Assembly (NCBI GenBank): GCA_016783865.1
Contig: JADHVS010000183.1
Coordinates: 1 to 8,733, forward strand
Direction of reading: 5' to 3'
Source: Bacteroidales bacterium
GTDB lineage: Bacteria > Bacteroidota > Bacteroidia > Bacteroidales > SM23-62
Length of the DNA: 8,733 nucleotides
The notes under the pieces were generated by a model. The model saw nothing but the letters and a program-made list of their open reading frames with translations, made no database searches and was not told where the DNA came from. The translations under genes and the position numbers were made by a program. Positions within the stretch are counted from its first letter, which is position 1. Each line of letters opens with the position of its first letter. Below are positions 6,626-8,733 of the stretch, piece after piece.

Positions 6626-8733
6626 ATGAGATTTGCTAATAACTTGCTCAGGAAAGTAGTCTTTTCATTTGTTGTTATCCTTATTGGTACGGCCCAATTC
6701 AGCTGTGATAAGAAAGTATCTGACATGAACCTGGATGCCGGTGCATTCACAAACCCTTCCACCGAATTTAAAGTCCATACATGGTGGCACTGGATGGACG
6801 GTGCCATCACCAGGGAAGGAATAACCAAAGACCTGGAGAGCATGAAAGAGCAGGGTGTTTCACAGGCAACCATCCTGAATATCGGCCTGTTCGACGGAAA
6901 AGATTTCGGGGTCCCACAGGTAAAATTCAATACAGAAGAATGGTATGCCATGTTCAGCTGGGCCCTTCAGGAAGCCAGCCGCCTTGGTATCACCATTGGT
7001 GCCCATAACTGTGACGGATGGAGCACCAGCGGCGGGCCGTGGATCACCCCGGAGATGTCGATGAAACAGTATACCTGGACTAAAACGCTGGTGCAGGGAG
7101 GAGGAGAGAAAACCATTCACCTGAAACAACCAAAGGCTGAAAATAATTTCTATCGGGATGTTGCGGTTATTGCGTTCCCGGCGATAAAAAAGACTAGTTC
7201 ATTCCAGCTGGCATCGCCTTCATTCATATTAAACGATACAGCCAGGGCTCCGGGACTCTCTGATGGCAATCCGGTAAGTGCGGTAAAAATAGCCCGGGGG
7301 TACCAGATAAAAATCATTTTCGATACAGCATTCACAGCGGAGAAGATTGTGATTCATCCACGAAAGACTTTTATGTGGAGGGATATGACACAATTCAGGA
7401 ATGTTTTTACCCTCCTGGCATCAGACAACGGGAAGGATTTCAGAAAAATCAGTGATATAACGACCCTCGGTGCAAACAGGTCATTTCCTTTTGAAATTCC
7501 GGCGACCACTGCAAGATATTACATGATCAAACTAAAAGAAGAATCACCCCTCGATGCATATTACGACTTCCTTGTCGGAGAAATTGAACTTCTGAAAAAA
7601 GATGAGATCCCTTTGTACTCACCTGGCATCCCCTATCACCTGGAAAAGACAGTATCCACGAAGGCGGCTGACTATGCCCATTTCAATACTACAGGAAATC
7701 CCGATACGGAAGAAAAATACTTGTCCCGGGAGGACATTATAGATTTAACCGCCATGATGAAGGAGGATGGATCATTGGACTGGGATGTTCCTGAAGGGAG
7801 CTGGACAATCATCCGTTTCGGCTACACCACAACCGGTAAGACTAACGGTCCAGCCACACCGGAGGGGACCGGACTTGAATGTGATAAGATGGATAAGGCA
7901 GCCCTGGATATACATTTCGATAATTATGCCCGGAAATTGATCGAGCATGCCGGGGATCATACAGGAAATACTTTTAAGTTTTTACTGATCGACAGCTGGG
8001 AATGCCAGTACCAGAACTGGAGAGACCGGTTCGAGGAGGCTTTTGAAGGAAACAGGGGATACAGTATCATTCCATGGATCCCTGTTTTATGCGGGGAGAC
8101 CATTGGAGATAATGAACTCTCCGAGGCATTCCTTTACGATTTCCGAAAGACAATTGCTGAGCTTATTGAGGAAAATTATTACCTGCATTTCAAGGAATTA
8201 TGCCAGGCCAACAGCCTTGAAATGCATGCCGAAGTGATTTACGGGCATACCAATTATCCGCCGCTGGATATATTAAAGACAAACAGTTATGTCGATCTGC
8301 CCATGTTTGAATTCTGGGCAGGTGCCCATCCCGAGACAGTATACCCCCAATACGATCCGGTCAGCCGCGCGGAAGTTGATTTCCCTGCTTATGCCAGCAT
8401 CTGTTACGAAAAACCGGTACTGGGCGCGGAGGCTTATACGGGTTATGCCCATTACAGCGAATCACCGGTAAACCTTAAATCGTTCGGGGACAGGGCTTAT
8501 TGTTCAGGGATCAACCAGATGATCCTCCATTCCTATGTTCACCAGCCAGGGGATAATAAACCGGGTATGACACTCGGTGGCTGGGCGGCACACTTCAACC
8601 GGAATAATCCATGGTGGAACCAGGTATCGGGATGGATGGACTACCATGCAAGGATTCAGTATGTACTGCAAAAAGGAACAGTGGTCTCCGATGTATTGTA
8701 TTACCTTGGCGACCAGCTGCCCCAATCAACCGG
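6626..8733 (+). CDS. Glycoside hydrolase family 106 (alpha-L-rhamnosidase-type) lipoprotein, 3' end outside window
   Basis: The frame opens at ATG 6626 and has no stop up to the window end, giving 702 visible codons of a family usually about 1,000 residues or longer. GH106 enzymes release alpha-L-rhamnose from plant or bacterial glycans. Landmarks are WWHWMDGAITREGITKDLE (53-71), HNCDGWSTSGGPW (127-139), DSWE (456-459), EMHAEV (532-537), MFEFW (560-564), GAEAYTGYAHYS (601-612) and HSYVHQPGDNKPGMTLGGWA further on, then RNNPWWNQVSGWMDYHARIQYVLQKG and VSDVLYYLGDQLP. Glu459 and Glu562 sit where I expect the catalytic acid and base by comparison, from memory, with the characterised GH106 enzyme BT0986 (reported Glu461 and Glu561); an alignment should confirm this. 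Export is likely: a hydrophobic stretch (VVFSFVVILIG) precedes Cys27. The residues before Cys (QFS) are not a textbook lipobox. The 18-bp gap to the propeller gene and the lack of a visible promoter there point to co-transcription. Confidence 0.93.
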   Translation, partial: MRFANNLLRKVVFSFVVILIGTAQFSCDKKVSDMNLDAGAFTNPSTEFKVHTWWHWMDGAITREGITKDLESMKEQGVSQATILNIGLFDGKDFGVPQVKFNTEEWYAMFSWALQEASRLGITIGAHNCDGWSTSGGPWITPEMSMKQYTWTKTLVQGGGEKTIHLKQPKAENNFYRDVAVIAFPAIKKTSSFQLASPSFILNDTARAPGLSDGNPVSAVKIARGYQIKIIFDTAFTAEKIVIHPRKTFMWRDMTQFRNVFTLLASDNGKDFRKISDITTLGANRSFPFEIPATTARYYMIKLKEESPLDAYYDFLVGEIELLKKDEIPLYSPGIPYHLEKTVSTKAADYAHFNTTGNPDTEEKYLSREDIIDLTAMMKEDGSLDWDVPEGSWTIIRFGYTTTGKTNGPATPEGTGLECDKMDKAALDIHFDNYARKLIEHAGDHTGNTFKFLLIDSWECQYQNWRDRFEEAFEGNRGYSIIPWIPVLCGETIGDNELSEAFLYDFRKTIAELIEENYYLHFKELCQANSLEMHAEVIYGHTNYPPLDILKTNSYVDLPMFEFWAGAHPETVYPQYDPVSRAEVDFPAYASICYEKPVLGAEAYTGYAHYSESPVNLKSFGDRAYCSGINQMILHSYVHQPGDNKPGMTLGGWAAHFNRNNPWWNQVSGWMDYHARIQYVLQKGTVVSDVLYYLGDQLPQST

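Noticed and set aside
6604..7129. Overlapping minus-strand open frames of 115 and 89 codons
   Set aside because: They are antisense to the start of GH106, whose conserved motifs run continuously through the same bases.

Overview
The window looks like a piece of a Bacteroidota genome, probably an environmental or metagenomic Bacteroidales-type organism. The grounds are several lipoprotein signals with an N-terminal Cys, two perfect TAnnTTTG boxes (the Bacteroidota -7 element), no Shine-Dalgarno motif ahead of starts, and gene families typical of glycan-degrading Bacteroidota. No RNA gene, CRISPR array, insertion sequence or integrase was seen.

Left part, plus strand. 2-526 is the C-terminal end of a large secreted protein of a BNR/sialidase-like (beta-propeller-like) family, cut by the window edge. 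567-1463 is a small lipoprotein, probably DUF6340 with a TPR-like C-terminus, and is clearly more AT-rich than the gene before it. After a 247-bp AT-rich gap, 1711-2490 encodes a PLP-independent aspartate/glutamate racemase-family enzyme. It keeps both catalytic cysteines and appears to carry a signal peptide that starts at a TTG codon.

Right part, a carbohydrate-active locus. A GH9 lipoprotein (5012 to 2550, minus strand) is transcribed divergently from a two-gene unit. That unit holds a TolB/PD40-type propeller lipoprotein with a LamG/DUF1349-like N-terminal domain (5090-6607) and, 18 bp later, a GH106 alpha-L-rhamnosidase-family lipoprotein (from 6626, open to the window end). The 77-bp divergent intergenic region holds a perfect 12-bp palindrome, a 9-bp direct repeat spaced 30 bp, and a perfect -7 box facing GH9. 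It is a compact candidate control region.

Working together (inference): GH106 would remove alpha-L-rhamnose and GH9 would cut a beta-linked backbone or oligosaccharide, with the propeller protein as a surface or periplasmic accessory. This would suit a rhamnose-containing plant, algal or bacterial polysaccharide. No SusC/SusD pair or regulator gene lies inside the window, so its status as a polysaccharide utilisation locus is unproven. I see no clearly new defence or mobile system. The points most worth a second look are the exported racemase, the GH9 that lacks the usual His-His-Arg motif, and the divergent control region.
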